Shown one piece after another: positions 17,160 to 25,793 of a DNA stretch of 64,000 nt (position 1 is the stretch's first letter; each line of letters opens with the position of its first letter). The notes under the pieces are model-generated. The model saw only the letters and a program-made list of their open reading frames with translations. It had not been told where the DNA came from and did no database searches. The position numbers were made by a program, and so were the translations under genes. This DNA is from Pirellulaceae bacterium (GTDB taxonomy: Bacteria; Planctomycetota; Planctomycetia; Pirellulales; Pirellulaceae): the NCBI GenBank assembly GCA_024102795.1, contig JAGFJK010000275.1, positions 19,552-83,551 of the forward strand, read 5' to 3'.

Positions 17160-18674
17160 TTACAGCAGCCCGTGCTTCTTCATTTTGTTGTACAGCGTTA
17201 CGCGGCTGATCCCCAGCTCGGCCGCCGTCTGCTTGCGGCGATGATTGTTCCGCCGCAGGGCATCCTCGATGATCCGCCGTTCCAGCATGTCGACGCGGGC
17301 TTCCAGCGACGACGAAGGTCCGCTGGCATGCGACTCGCTGAACACCGGTTCGACGTTGTACTTGGTGCTGGTCGGCAAGGTGGCCGCGTGGCCGTTCATG
17401 CCACTTCCCGGCGGCCGGTGGCCGTAGCCGTGAGGCGGCCCCTGGTTCATGAAGGCGCCCATCGAAGGCATCGTTCGCAAGGGACGGCCCTGCGTCGCGG
17501 AGCGAATCGAACTGGGCAGATCATTCAGGGCCAGGACGCCCCTCTGGCAATATAGCACCGCGCGGCGGACGACGTTTTCCATCTCGCGGATATTCCCCGG
17601 CCACTGGTACTTGCGGAGCGCGTCGAGGAAGTCGGTTTCGATGGCCCGCAGGCGGATGCCGTGCGTGCGGCTGTGCTCCAAGGCGAACTTTCGCGCCAGG
17701 TATTCGATGTCCCAGGGCCGAGCCCGCAGCGGCGGCACGTGAAAACTCAGAATATTCAGACGATAGTACAGATCCGTGCGAAACGTTCCATTCCGCACCA
17801 GGTCTTCCAGATCGTAATTCGACGCCACGATCAGCCGAGCCTGGCTGTGCTGCGTGTCGTTGCTGCCCACCGGCTCGTACTCGCCCGTTTCGATCACCCG
17901 CAGCAACTTGGCCTGCTGGTCCGGCGGCAGCACGTCGATCTCGTCCAGCAACAGCGTGCCCCGGCCCGCCGCCGCGAACTTTCCCTCGCGGTCCTGGTCC
18001 GCGCCAGTGAACGCGCCCTTCACGTTGCCGAACAACTCGCTTTCGATCAGATCCGGCGGCAACGCGCCGCAGGCCACCGTGCAGAACCGCTCCTCGCAGC
18101 GATCGCTCAACTCGTGGATCAACCGGGCCAGAAACGTCTTGCCACAACCCGTCTCGCCAATCAGCAGGACCGTCACGTTGTGCCGCGCCGCCACCTTGAT
18201 CTCGTCCATCATCTCGAACATGTCGGGAGTGAACGTGACCAGCGATCGCGTGCGGCCGTGCAGCTCCTTGTGCGGCATGCCCGTCCAGAACCCCTCCAGT
18301 TCCCGCTCCAGATCGGCCGGATGGGAAAGCAGCGTCTTGAGCTGCTGGTAGTCCAGGGGCAAGTCCAGGAAGTCGTCGATCGCCCGGCTGGCCAGGCTCT
18401 GCAGCCGGGGCGGACAATCGGACCCGACCAGCCCGTACAGCGCCGCCCCGCGATTCATCTCCCGCAGCTCCGCCAGAAAGCGGTTGGCCGAGTATCCGTT
18501 GAGCGTGTCGGGGCCCAAGTGAACCAGCACCGCCTCCGGCTCGACCGATGTGATCCGCTTCCGCAGGGCGTCCAGCGAATCGCAGCCCACCACGCGATGC
18601 TCGCCATGCAGTTGCCGACCGATTTCGTCCAGCAGGGCTTCGTTACGACTCAGTACCAGCAGGTCGTCACTCAT
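17160..18674 (-). CDS. Sigma-54-dependent activator with a degenerate receiver domain
   Basis: The protein has 504 residues. The N-terminal 120 residues have receiver-like spacing, but the acidic pocket is replaced (LLVLSRNEALL), the phospho-acceptor Asp is gone (EAVLVHLGPD) and the conserved Lys is missing (FLDLPLDYQQLK). The AAA+ domain has Walker A GETGCGKT (about residue 173), the sigma-54-contacting GAFTGA loop (about 220), Walker B LLLDEIDVLP and an Arg-finger segment. The C-terminal 40 residues form a Fis-type helix-turn-helix (RRKQTAAELGISRVTLYNKM). It should activate sigma-54 promoters without phosphorylation. A GTG at 18683 is an alternative start three codons earlier; neither has a strong ribosome binding site. 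It leads a minus-strand group with two membrane or secreted proteins. Confidence 0.9.
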   Translation of the reverse strand: MSDDLLVLSRNEALLDEIGRQLHGEHRVVGCDSLDALRKRITSVEPEAVLVHLGPDTLNGYSANRFLAELREMNRGAALYGLVGSDCPPRLQSLASRAIDDFLDLPLDYQQLKTLLSHPADLERELEGFWTGMPHKELHGRTRSLVTFTPDMFEMMDEIKVAARHNVTVLLIGETGCGKTFLARLIHELSDRCEERFCTVACGALPPDLIESELFGNVKGAFTGADQDREGKFAAAGRGTLLLDEIDVLPPDQQAKLLRVIETGEYEPVGSNDTQHSQARLIVASNYDLEDLVRNGTFRTDLYYRLNILSFHVPPLRARPWDIEYLARKFALEHSRTHGIRLRAIETDFLDALRKYQWPGNIREMENVVRRAVLYCQRGVLALNDLPSSIRSATQGRPLRTMPSMGAFMNQGPPHGYGHRPPGSGMNGHAATLPTSTKYNVEPVFSESHASGPSSSLEARVDMLERRIIEDALRRNNHRRKQTAAELGISRVTLYNKMKKHGLL

Positions 18675-18683
18675 CCGGGTCAC

Positions 18684-19050
18684 CGTTCAGTAAGTGAGAG
18701 TCTCGCTGCCACGGGAATGCTTCACCTTCCGCACCACACGGCAAGCAAATTATCCACACACCCCATAGCACCTAAACTAATCAGACTTCCTAAATTAACA
18801 AGCGTTCACGCTGGTTAGCCTGGGAAAATTCCCTTGCTGTGGTGCCGGGTCGAGGTGTTGTGAAAGCTTGACAGTTGCGCCGACTGTAGCGGTTTTAGCG
18901 GTCAAGACGGTGAAACGGTTGGGACTTGATCGGCGGATTGATCGGGGCCGATTCAGTTAGCAGCGGCGCGAGGCGATCCGCTTTCGGGCGCGGGCGGCCG
19001 TCGAGCGACCTGACAACCGCGCGGTATCCGTTCTGGGAGGCAAGGGTTCG
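18684..19050. other. Divergent intergenic region with a GGGAAAATTCCC palindrome
   Basis: This gap of about 370 bp separates the sigma-54 regulator gene (minus) from the His-rich secreted protein gene (plus). A 12-bp near-palindrome GGGAAAATTCCC lies at 18822-18833; the same 12 bases occur at 28769-28780 in another divergent gap. A TTGACA at 18868-18873 has no matching -10 box. No sigma-54 site with correct GG-N10-GC spacing was found here. Confidence 0.4.
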
Positions 19051-19593
19051 ATGCAGATCGTGTTATTCACATTGCTGGCGCTCACGGGCGCCGATGCCAG
19101 CCACGCCTCGGCCAACCACGCACACTCCGCGACCGTGTCGTCCGCTGGTGCCTGCGCGGCCGCCGATTGCCAGGGTTGCGGGACGGGGCTGTCGCACGCC
19201 GAACGCCGGGCGGTGAAGCGGGCCGAGCATGCGGCGGAGCACGAGCGGCAGCACATGATGCCGCAAACCTGTTATGCGCCGCGACACGGGTGCTACTACA
19301 GCGGCGATCGCCACATGCACCGTTATCCGGCTTTCCACGGGACGTTCTATCGCCGGCCCTACAACTACCGCAACGTGTTCGATTACCCGTGGCACGCCGA
19401 GCTGCACGAGCCGACTTCGCTGTTTTCGTACGGAGTCGAGACGGCCGCGGCGGCCACTCCGGTAGTCGACGCGCAACGGATGGATCCGCCAGCGCCGCCG
19501 GTGGACGCCGGTTCGAAGCGCGGCACGCGGGTCTATGTCGGCGACGACCTTTCCACCACCAGCCGCACGCCGGTTTCCCGCCACAGCCGTTAA
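19051..19593 (+). CDS. Small secreted His/Cys/Tyr-rich protein, planctomycete type
   Basis: This 180-residue protein has a signal peptide (MQIVLFTLLALTGADASHAS). The mature part is rich in His and has six Cys, including a CAAADCQGCG cluster and CYAPRHGCYY. A conserved-looking segment FYRRPYNYRNVFDYPWHAEL near the middle is one I associate with short secreted planctomycete proteins. The ATG at 19051 follows GGGAGG. The His/Cys content suggests metal binding or a cell-wall role, but this is inference only. It is divergent from the sigma-54 regulator gene. Confidence 0.72.
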   Translation: MQIVLFTLLALTGADASHASANHAHSATVSSAGACAAADCQGCGTGLSHAERRAVKRAEHAAEHERQHMMPQTCYAPRHGCYYSGDRHMHRYPAFHGTFYRRPYNYRNVFDYPWHAELHEPTSLFSYGVETAAAATPVVDAQRMDPPAPPVDAGSKRGTRVYVGDDLSTTSRTPVSRHSR

Positions 19594-19945
19594 GTAAACC
19601 GGGGCGGGCGGTCAGCGGTCAGTGGAGTGCGGCGGTCGGGCAGTCGTTCCGCGGGGCGGCCCTGGAGTGCCGTTTGCGGCAAACCGCCGGCCGGCGCGGC
19701 AAGTCCTTGCTTGACAAGCCCGGCCAGCTTCGGACAATGCCCCTCTGGTCGTGCGGTTGGCCGCGCCGGTCATGCGGGTGGCGGCTCGCCAGCTTCCGGG
19801 CGTGGAGCGGATTGTGCGCGGGAATGGAAGGCAGGTCCGAGGCGGCAGCATTTTCGGGGGGCGGCGACGTTAGGGAGCGACAGTCGGCGACCCAGGTCGT
19901 GGTTCGGAGGTCCCCCCCGCATTTTGCTTTTCCGGTCCGGTGCCG
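19594..19945 (+). other. Leader/promoter region of the folK-panC-lgt group
   Basis: This 352-bp gap has no convincing gene. It contains a promoter-like pair (TTGACA at 19711-19716, GACAAT at 19733-19738) and an untranslated leader of about 200 bp up to folK. No riboswitch signature was recognised. Confidence 0.4.
19711..19738 (+). promoter_or_regulatory. Possible sigma-70-type promoter for folK-panC-lgt
   Basis: A perfect TTGACA at 19711-19716 is followed by a 16-bp spacer and GACAAT (four of six consensus bases) at 19733-19738. This is about 200 bp before the folK start. It is the best promoter-like match in the gap. Confidence 0.4.
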
Positions 19946-20965
19946 ATGACGCCTTGCCTGATCGCCTTGGGGTCGAACCAGGGAGACCGCTTGCGGATCT
20001 TGCGGCAAGCGGTGGCCGGCTTGCGCGGTCATCCGCAGGTCGAGCAGTTGTGCTGCAGCCGGCCTGTTTGTTCGCGGCCGATCGGCGGTCCGCCCGGGCA
20101 GGGCGAGTTTCTCAATGCGGCCGCCCGGTTCTTGACGTCACTGTCGCCGGGCGAATTGCATCAACTGCTGCGGCGGCTGGAATTGGACGCGGGCCGGCAG
20201 TCGTCGCAGCGCTGGGCTGCTCGCCCCCTGGATCTGGACCTGCTGTTGTATGGTTCGCTGCGGCTGGACGAACCCGAATTGCAGGTGCCGCACCCGCGGA
20301 TGGCCTTTCGCCGGTTCGTGCTGGAACCGGCCGCTGAAGTGGCCGCCGACATGCTCCACCCCACGACCGGCTGGACGATTGGTCGCTTGCTCGACCACTT
20401 GAACCAGCCCTTTCCCTACACGGCCCTGGGCGGCGCTGGTTGCGGTCCTCGCGTCCAACTGGCCGGGCAGCTTGCGGCGGGGACGGGGTTGCGCTGGATT
20501 CACGCCGACGAGGACGACGATCAGTTGGCCGAGGCCTGCCGCCAGGTGGCTGGTCCGGCTGCGGGCGTGGCGTTAGAATTCCTCGCTCGGCGAGCGGACT
20601 TGCTGCGAAGCGCCGCTTGGGCCCACGATGGCCGGGCGGCGATCAGCGATTTCAGCTTTGACCTGACCCTGGCGATTGGACGCCTCAACCTGCCGGCCGC
20701 GGCTCAGGCGGATTGGCAGCGGGTGTGGAGCGGCTTGCGGACTCAGGTTGTGCCCGCTCGGCTATTGGTCTGCTGGCATGGACCGGACGCTGGCCCGGTT
20801 GATGTGCCGCTGGAAGCGGAAATCCAGCAGGTGTTGCGCCAGTGGTCCGAGGGACCGGTGCTGATGTTGGGCCGAGCCGCCCACGAGGTCGCGGCCCAGG
20901 AGATCCAGGCGGCGATTCAGGCCATGGAGTCGCTCGTCGTGCCGCTGACCGAAGGGCTGGTTTGA
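19946..20965 (+). CDS. folK: HPPK (folate biosynthesis) with a degenerate deoxynucleoside-kinase-like C-terminal domain
   Basis: This 339-residue protein is about twice the usual HPPK length. Residues 1-165 hold the HPPK domain: LGSNQGDR, the signature ARPLDLDLLLYG and VPHPRMAFRRFVLEP. It transfers pyrophosphate from ATP to 6-hydroxymethyl-dihydropterin. Residues about 165-339 resemble a deoxynucleoside kinase by order and motif: a P-loop position reading ALGGAGCGPRVQLAG, an ALEFLARRADLL helix, and ISDFSFDLTLAIGRLNL matching the kinase family's DY-F-K-L-F-A-LNL block. The P-loop lacks the GKT/S residues, so the kinase is probably inactive. The GTG at 19940 is an alternative start. panC follows after 16 bp. 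Confidence 0.88.
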   Translation: MTPCLIALGSNQGDRLRILRQAVAGLRGHPQVEQLCCSRPVCSRPIGGPPGQGEFLNAAARFLTSLSPGELHQLLRRLELDAGRQSSQRWAARPLDLDLLLYGSLRLDEPELQVPHPRMAFRRFVLEPAAEVAADMLHPTTGWTIGRLLDHLNQPFPYTALGGAGCGPRVQLAGQLAAGTGLRWIHADEDDDQLAEACRQVAGPAAGVALEFLARRADLLRSAAWAHDGRAAISDFSFDLTLAIGRLNLPAAAQADWQRVWSGLRTQVVPARLLVCWHGPDAGPVDVPLEAEIQQVLRQWSEGPVLMLGRAAHEVAAQEIQAAIQAMESLVVPLTEGLV

Positions 20966-20981
20966 AGATCGCGGGAGCGAA

Positions 20982-21893
20982 ATGAACTCCGAAGTGTCCG
21001 GGCGTCCGCGGGTGATCGACAATGTGGCGGCGTTGCGGGCCTGGCTGGGCGCGTGCCGCGGCAGCGGGCGATCGCTGGGGCTGGTTCCCACCATGGGTGC
21101 GTTGCACGAGGGGCATCTGAGCCTGGTGCGGGCATCGCGGGCCCGCTGTGACGCCACGGCGGTCACGATCTTCGTCAACCCCACGCAGTTCGGCCCGCAC
21201 GAGGACTTGACGCGGTATCCGCGAACGTTGGAGGCCGACCTGGATGCTCTGGCGGAAGTGCGGGCCGACGTGGTGTTCACGCCGCCGGTGGAGCTGATGT
21301 ACCCCGCGGGTTTTTCGACGTACGTCGAGCCGCCCGAGGTGGCTCGGCCCTGGGAGGGCGTCTGCCGGCCGACTCACTTCCGCGGCGTGGCCACGGTCGT
21401 GCTCAAGCTGTTCCAACTGCTGCCGGCCGACGTCGCTTTTTTCGGCCAGAAGGATTTTCAGCAGTGCCTGGTGGTCCGGCGGATGGTTCGCGACCTGAAC
21501 GTGCCGATCGAAATCCAGGTTTGCCCCATCGTCCGCGAACCGGACGGGCTGGCCATGAGTTCCCGGAATCGCTATCTTTCCCCGGCCGAACGGCAGCAGG
21601 CGCTGGCCTTGTCACGCGGTCTGCGCGTCGCCGGGGAATTGGTCGAGCGGGACCAGCGGGAAGCGGCCGAGATCCTGGCCCGGGTTCGCGGCGAGCTGCG
21701 GGCGGCGGGGATCGAGCGGATCGACTACGTGGCGCTGGCCAATCCCGATACGCTCGCCGAAGTCGAACGGGTGGCGCCGTCCGCCGTGCTGCTGCTGGCC
21801 GCTTACGTGGGCTCGACGCGGCTGATCGACAACTGTCTGCTGGGCGAATGTCTGCTGGGCGACGGCAGTCCACTGGACGAACCACGGGAGTAA
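20982..21893 (+). CDS. panC: Pantothenate synthetase
   Basis: This 303-residue protein joins pantoate and beta-alanine using ATP, the last step of pantothenate synthesis. Motifs are complete: the HIGH-like region VPTMGALHEGHLSLVR, VTIFVNPTQFGPHEDL, THFRGVATVVLKLF, FFGQKDFQQ and the KMSKS-like region DGLAMSSRNRYLS. The start follows a GGGAGC ribosome binding site. The gene sits between folK and lgt with 3-16 bp gaps, so the three are likely one operon. Confidence 0.97.
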   Translation: MNSEVSGRPRVIDNVAALRAWLGACRGSGRSLGLVPTMGALHEGHLSLVRASRARCDATAVTIFVNPTQFGPHEDLTRYPRTLEADLDALAEVRADVVFTPPVELMYPAGFSTYVEPPEVARPWEGVCRPTHFRGVATVVLKLFQLLPADVAFFGQKDFQQCLVVRRMVRDLNVPIEIQVCPIVREPDGLAMSSRNRYLSPAERQQALALSRGLRVAGELVERDQREAAEILARVRGELRAAGIERIDYVALANPDTLAEVERVAPSAVLLLAAYVGSTRLIDNCLLGECLLGDGSPLDEPRE

Positions 21894-21896
21894 CTC

Positions 21897-23252
21897 TTGC
21901 GGCAGGTCCTGTTTTACATACCGGCCGAGCTGGCTGGGCTGCCCGTGTTCGGCATGGGCTGGTTGCTGATCCTGTGGCTTGCCGGCTGGACGATTTACAC
22001 CGTGGTGCTGGCCTGCCTGCGACGCGACTGGCAGCGCGAGCTGCTGGGGCACCTGCTGCTGATCGGGCTGGGAGCCGGTGTCTGCTTCCTGCTGAACTGG
22101 ATGCTGGAGACGACGCCCGCGGGCGAGCCGCTGGGTCTGCCGATCCGGGGCTACGGCGTGATGCTGCTGCTGGCCACGGTGGCCGGGGTCGGTTTGTCGG
22201 TCTACGCGGCCAGCCGCGAGGGGATCGAGCCGGATGTGATCTTGTCGCTGGCCTTCTGGATGTTCCTGGCGGGCATCGCCGGCGCCAGGTTGTTCTTCGT
22301 CATCCAGTATTGGAAGACATTCCAGCGTGAGACGCCTCTGGCCGCGCTGCTGGAAATGCTCAAGTTCACCGAAGGCGGACTGGTGGTCTACGGATCGGTG
22401 ATCGGAGGGTTGCTGGCGGCCGTGGTCTACCTGCGGCGGCAGAAGCTGCCCGTGCTGAAAGTGGGCGATCTGATTGCGCCCGGAATGTTGCTGGGGCTGG
22501 CGCTGGGCCGGCTCGGTTGTCTGCTGAACGGCTGCTGCTGGGGCGGCGCTTGCGAGAATCCCTACCTGGCCTTGCATTTTCCGCCAGCCAGTCCACCCTA
22601 TCTCGATCAGCTCGATCAAGGACAACTGCTGGGGCTGAGCCTGGTGGCGCAGGCTGGTGAAGAGGACGAGGCGGGCGAGCCGCAGGACGCTGAGGACCGG
22701 CAGTCGCGCAGCGCTCGCGGTCCGTGGCTGGTGGCAGCCGTCGAGCCTGGCAGTCCGGCGGCTCGGCGGGGGCTGCAGCCCGGACAACTCGTGCTGCGGC
22801 TGAGCATCCGGCCGGCGGACGAATGGCGGGAAGCGATCCGTACGAACAACACGACCGTCCCGCTGGTGTCTCTGGAAGCGGATGACACGCCGCGGGTTGA
22901 ATGGAACTGGAGCGAGCTGCCGGGGAGCAGCGGGGGCGTTCATCCGACGCAGCTCTACAGCTCGCTGAATGCCGCCCTGCTGGCCTGGTTTCTGTGGTGC
23001 TACTATCCCTTTCGCCGCCGCGACGGCGAAGTGTTCGCGCTGATGCTGTCGTTGTATCCCATCGCCCGGATCCTGCTGGAGTGGATCCGTGTTGACGAAC
23101 CCGGCCAGTGGGGTACGTCGCTGACGATCTCGCAGTGGGTCAGCCTGGGTCTGCTGGCCCTGGCCGCCGCGTTGTGGCTGATCCTGTTCCGCCGTCCGGT
23201 CCTGTCCGAGTCGCTTGGTTCGGGCGGGGGTCGTCCGGTAAACTCAACTTGA
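21897..23252 (+). CDS. lgt: Prolipoprotein diacylglyceryl transferase with a PDZ-like insertion
   Basis: This 451-residue protein is about 150 residues longer than a typical Lgt. Lgt motifs are present: RGYGVMLLLA, GGLVVYGSVIGG, GRLGCLLNGCCWG, HPTQLYSS and the C-terminal RILLEWIRVDEPGQ with the key Arg. It transfers diacylglycerol to lipobox Cys at the inner membrane. Between the GRLG-NG motif and HPTQLY sits an insertion of about 120 residues with an acidic linker (EEDEAGEPQDAED) and a PDZ-like stretch (VEPGSPAARRGLQPGQLVL). The start is a TTG three bases after the panC stop, with GGGAG upstream. The insert falls in a periplasmic loop by topology. Confidence 0.9.
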   Translation: MRQVLFYIPAELAGLPVFGMGWLLILWLAGWTIYTVVLACLRRDWQRELLGHLLLIGLGAGVCFLLNWMLETTPAGEPLGLPIRGYGVMLLLATVAGVGLSVYAASREGIEPDVILSLAFWMFLAGIAGARLFFVIQYWKTFQRETPLAALLEMLKFTEGGLVVYGSVIGGLLAAVVYLRRQKLPVLKVGDLIAPGMLLGLALGRLGCLLNGCCWGGACENPYLALHFPPASPPYLDQLDQGQLLGLSLVAQAGEEDEAGEPQDAEDRQSRSARGPWLVAAVEPGSPAARRGLQPGQLVLRLSIRPADEWREAIRTNNTTVPLVSLEADDTPRVEWNWSELPGSSGGVHPTQLYSSLNAALLAWFLWCYYPFRRRDGEVFALMLSLYPIARILLEWIRVDEPGQWGTSLTISQWVSLGLLALAAALWLILFRRPVLSESLGSGGGRPVNST

Positions 23253-23264
23253 GGGGGAATATCC

Positions 23265-23312
23265 CGCTACTTTCGCGGAGCGAAAGGCGACTATGGCGCT
23301 GCTTTCGCGGAA
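23265..23312. repeat. Inverted REP copy plus a truncated copy after lgt
   Basis: A full reverse-orientation copy is at 23265-23293 and a shortened copy at 23297-23312. They lie 12 bp after the lgt stop and before the ECF sigma factor gene. Confidence 0.85.
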
Positions 23313-23384
23313 TGGTCCCCCTGGGGGGGCATGGAACTGGGGAACTTTTGAGGAATTCCTGGCGTCCTACGTGCTGGAGCGGAT

Positions 23385-23954
23385 GTGAACGACGACGCAC
23401 GGCAGATTGAGGCAGCCTGCGAGGGGGACGCGCGAGCGTTCGAACTGTTGGTGCGCAAGTACCAGGGCCGGCTGTTCAATACCATGTTGCACGTCACCGG
23501 CAGCCACGAGGAGGCCGAGGACGTGGTACAGGACGCCTTTATCCAGGCCTTTGTCAAGCTGGACACGTTCCGCCGCGAGAGCGCGTTTTACACCTGGCTG
23601 TACCGGATTGGCTTTAACGTGGCGATCAGCCGCAAGCGGCGGCATCGGTTTGAGGATTCGGTGGAGCGCAACCGCGAGTTGAAGGGCGAGGAGCCGGTCG
23701 ATGACGGCGAGCCGCCGGGCGAACGGTTGTTGCGCGAGGAGCGGATTGGCCAGGTGCATGCGGCGCTGGAAGCGCTGGGAGAGGATCACCGGGCAATCCT
23801 GGTCTTGCGTGAAATGGAGGGTTGCGATTACGAGACGATAGCCGACATCCTGCAGTTGCCGGTGGGCACGGTTCGCAGCCGTCTGCACCGGGCGCGCCTG
23901 CAGTTGCGGGAGCAACTGGAGGACCTGTTGCAGGAACATCCGGCGGACGGCTGA
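23385..23954 (+). CDS. ECF sigma factor (RpoE-like)
   Basis: This 189-residue protein has a region 2 helix bundle (GSHEEAEDVVQDAFIQAFVKL and FYTWLYRIGFNVAISRKRR) and a region 4 helix-turn-helix (MEGCDYETIADILQLPVGTVRSRLHRAR). There is no region 3 and no extra C-terminal domain. It directs RNA polymerase to extracytoplasmic-stress promoters. The start is a GTG at 23385, with GGAG upstream. The anti-sigma-like gene follows after 120 bp and probably controls this sigma factor. Confidence 0.93.
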   Translation: MNDDARQIEAACEGDARAFELLVRKYQGRLFNTMLHVTGSHEEAEDVVQDAFIQAFVKLDTFRRESAFYTWLYRIGFNVAISRKRRHRFEDSVERNRELKGEEPVDDGEPPGERLLREERIGQVHAALEALGEDHRAILVLREMEGCDYETIADILQLPVGTVRSRLHRARLQLREQLEDLLQEHPADG

Positions 23955-24074
23955 CAGGCTGGTGGCACGTCACCATCAGAAGTCACGATACCAACAGACA
24001 CCCAACCGGAAACAACCCCTCGCGACGCCCCGCCTGAAAACCACGTACACCGGCTGCGTGCCGGCTTAGTTTCC

Positions 24075-25793
24075 ATGAACGAACGCATGTCGGATGAACT
24101 GTTGAGTGCCTGGCTGGACGACGAGTTGTCGCCGTCGGAGCGGGCGGAAGTCGAACGGATGCTGGAGCAGCATGCCGAGCTGCGGCAACTGTTGGACGAA
24201 CTGCGCGCGTTGCGTGCTCGGCTGCAATCGCTGCCCGTGCGCGAACCGGACGAGCGGTTGACGGCTCGGATCATGCAAGGCGCGGCCGCCGTGGCGCGGG
24301 ATCGAGCGCAAGCCCGGCGGGAGTCCGCGGACGGCCGCGCCGTCGCGGGCTTTGTGGGTTCGAACGGTGCCTCGCCAGTGGAGGGAGTTGGGGACGGAAC
24401 CGGTTCACTCGAAGGCCCGGCGCCGCTGGCCCTTTCCAGCCGCTTTCCCTGGCGGCGCGCGCTGGGGATCGGCGGAGCGTTGGCGGCGAGCTTGTTGTTG
24501 GTGCTGGTGCTCTGGAACCGCGGCGATCGCGAGTTGGCTCGCCACGATCGACACTTCGATGCGGCGCCGCAAAGTGGCAGCCAGAGTCTGGCCGAATCGG
24601 ACCGACTACCGGCTGAAACGTTCCTGGAGCGCGAAGCCTGGCGCGAAGCGCTGCCGGATTCGCCCAAGGGCGGCGCGGGAGCGCCCTTGCCGGCGACGGC
24701 GGACCCGTACGCGCGGAATCGCTCGGCGGCCAGCGCCGACAGCCGCGCGCTGGACGAGAAGAAGAAGTTCGCGGCGAACGACGCGGCGGCCGTGGAATTG
24801 CAGGCCGCGCCGGGTCCACCGGCTCCGGTGGGGCCTGGCGAGTCGCGGGGGATGCGGCGCAGCCAGGCTGTCGAAGGCGCTCGGCAGATCGATGGAGCCA
24901 ACCTGGCCTCTCGAATGCCGCCCGGCGCGGCGGGACGGCCCGCTTTCGATGGTCCGCCGCGGCAGCGTCTGTCGGGCGAACGGGAGGAGCTGGCGGAGCT
25001 GGCGCAACCGGCCCCAACGCCGCCACGGATCGCGATGAGCAGGGGAACGTCGCGCGGCGCGGCCCCGGCTGCCGCGGGCGTGGCGCCGCTGGCCGAAAGT
25101 TTATCGGCGGCCGATCAGCTCTACTTCCAGCTCGATCGCCAGCAGCTCAACGTTGTCTCGCTGCAAGTCGCGCCCGCGACGCTCGAAACCGCCAACCTGC
25201 ACCGGGTGCTGCAGAACAATCGCATCCAGGTCAGCGGCGAGCGGGAGGAATCGACCAAGCGGGCGGAGCAGTTCAATTACTATGCCCTGCCGGAGCTGGG
25301 TTCCAGCACGTCCACGCTGTACTATATCGAGGCGACGCCGGAGCAGGTGCGGGGATTGTTGCGCGAACTGGACCCGTCGGAGGTCGCGCCACTGGTGGCC
25401 GGCGCGAAGGCGGGCGCTCCCGATGTAAACAACGGTCCGGACGCGCTGCGGGCGGAGGCGGCTGCCTCGCCAGCGGCAGCTCCCAAGGCGTTGGAGGCAG
25501 CCGGTGCCACTCAAACGGCCAGCCCCCGTTTTTTAGAAGATGATGCGGCGCAGTCACCAGCTCAAGCGCCGGGCCGGGCCGTGCGGCTCAACGTCCAGGA
25601 ACTGGCCAAGGCCGACAAGGAGGGACTTGAGGTGCGGCGCAAGGGTCAGGAACCGGAGAAGGAACTGGAGCGGGGCGAGAATCGGCGTTTGGCCGAGCCC
25701 GGCACGTATCGTTTGTTGATGATTCTCAAGTCCCCACCGCAGCCGGCCAGCGAGGTCCCGCGTGACGCCGCCGACAATCCGCCTCCGCGATAA
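24075..25793 (+). CDS. Membrane anti-sigma factor-like protein without zinc ligands
   Basis: This 572-residue protein has an N-terminal anti-sigma helical domain (MSDELLSAWLDDELSPSERAEVERML...), a membrane helix near residue 140 (ALGIGGALAASLLLVLVLW), and a large extracytoplasmic part rich in Ala, Pro and charged residues. The N-terminal domain lacks the His-x3-Cys-x2-Cys zinc ligands, so it is a zinc-free variant. The conserved segment AEQFNYYALPELGSSTSTLYYIEAT is near residue 400. It likely holds the ECF factor encoded just upstream. The CDGSH gene starts within its last codons. Confidence 0.8.
   Translation: MNERMSDELLSAWLDDELSPSERAEVERMLEQHAELRQLLDELRALRARLQSLPVREPDERLTARIMQGAAAVARDRAQARRESADGRAVAGFVGSNGASPVEGVGDGTGSLEGPAPLALSSRFPWRRALGIGGALAASLLLVLVLWNRGDRELARHDRHFDAAPQSGSQSLAESDRLPAETFLEREAWREALPDSPKGGAGAPLPATADPYARNRSAASADSRALDEKKKFAANDAAAVELQAAPGPPAPVGPGESRGMRRSQAVEGARQIDGANLASRMPPGAAGRPAFDGPPRQRLSGEREELAELAQPAPTPPRIAMSRGTSRGAAPAAAGVAPLAESLSAADQLYFQLDRQQLNVVSLQVAPATLETANLHRVLQNNRIQVSGEREESTKRAEQFNYYALPELGSSTSTLYYIEATPEQVRGLLRELDPSEVAPLVAGAKAGAPDVNNGPDALRAEAAASPAAAPKALEAAGATQTASPRFLEDDAAQSPAQAPGRAVRLNVQELAKADKEGLEVRRKGQEPEKELERGENRRLAEPGTYRLLMILKSPPQPASEVPRDAADNPPPR

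Noticed and set aside
18820..18840. Sigma-54 promoter near the activator gene
   Set aside because: The GG and GC elements are 11 to 12 bp apart instead of 10, and the sequence is better explained as a GGGAAAATTCCC palindrome.
18868..18873. TTGACA as a sigma-70 promoter
   Set aside because: No -10-like hexamer occurs 15-19 bp downstream.
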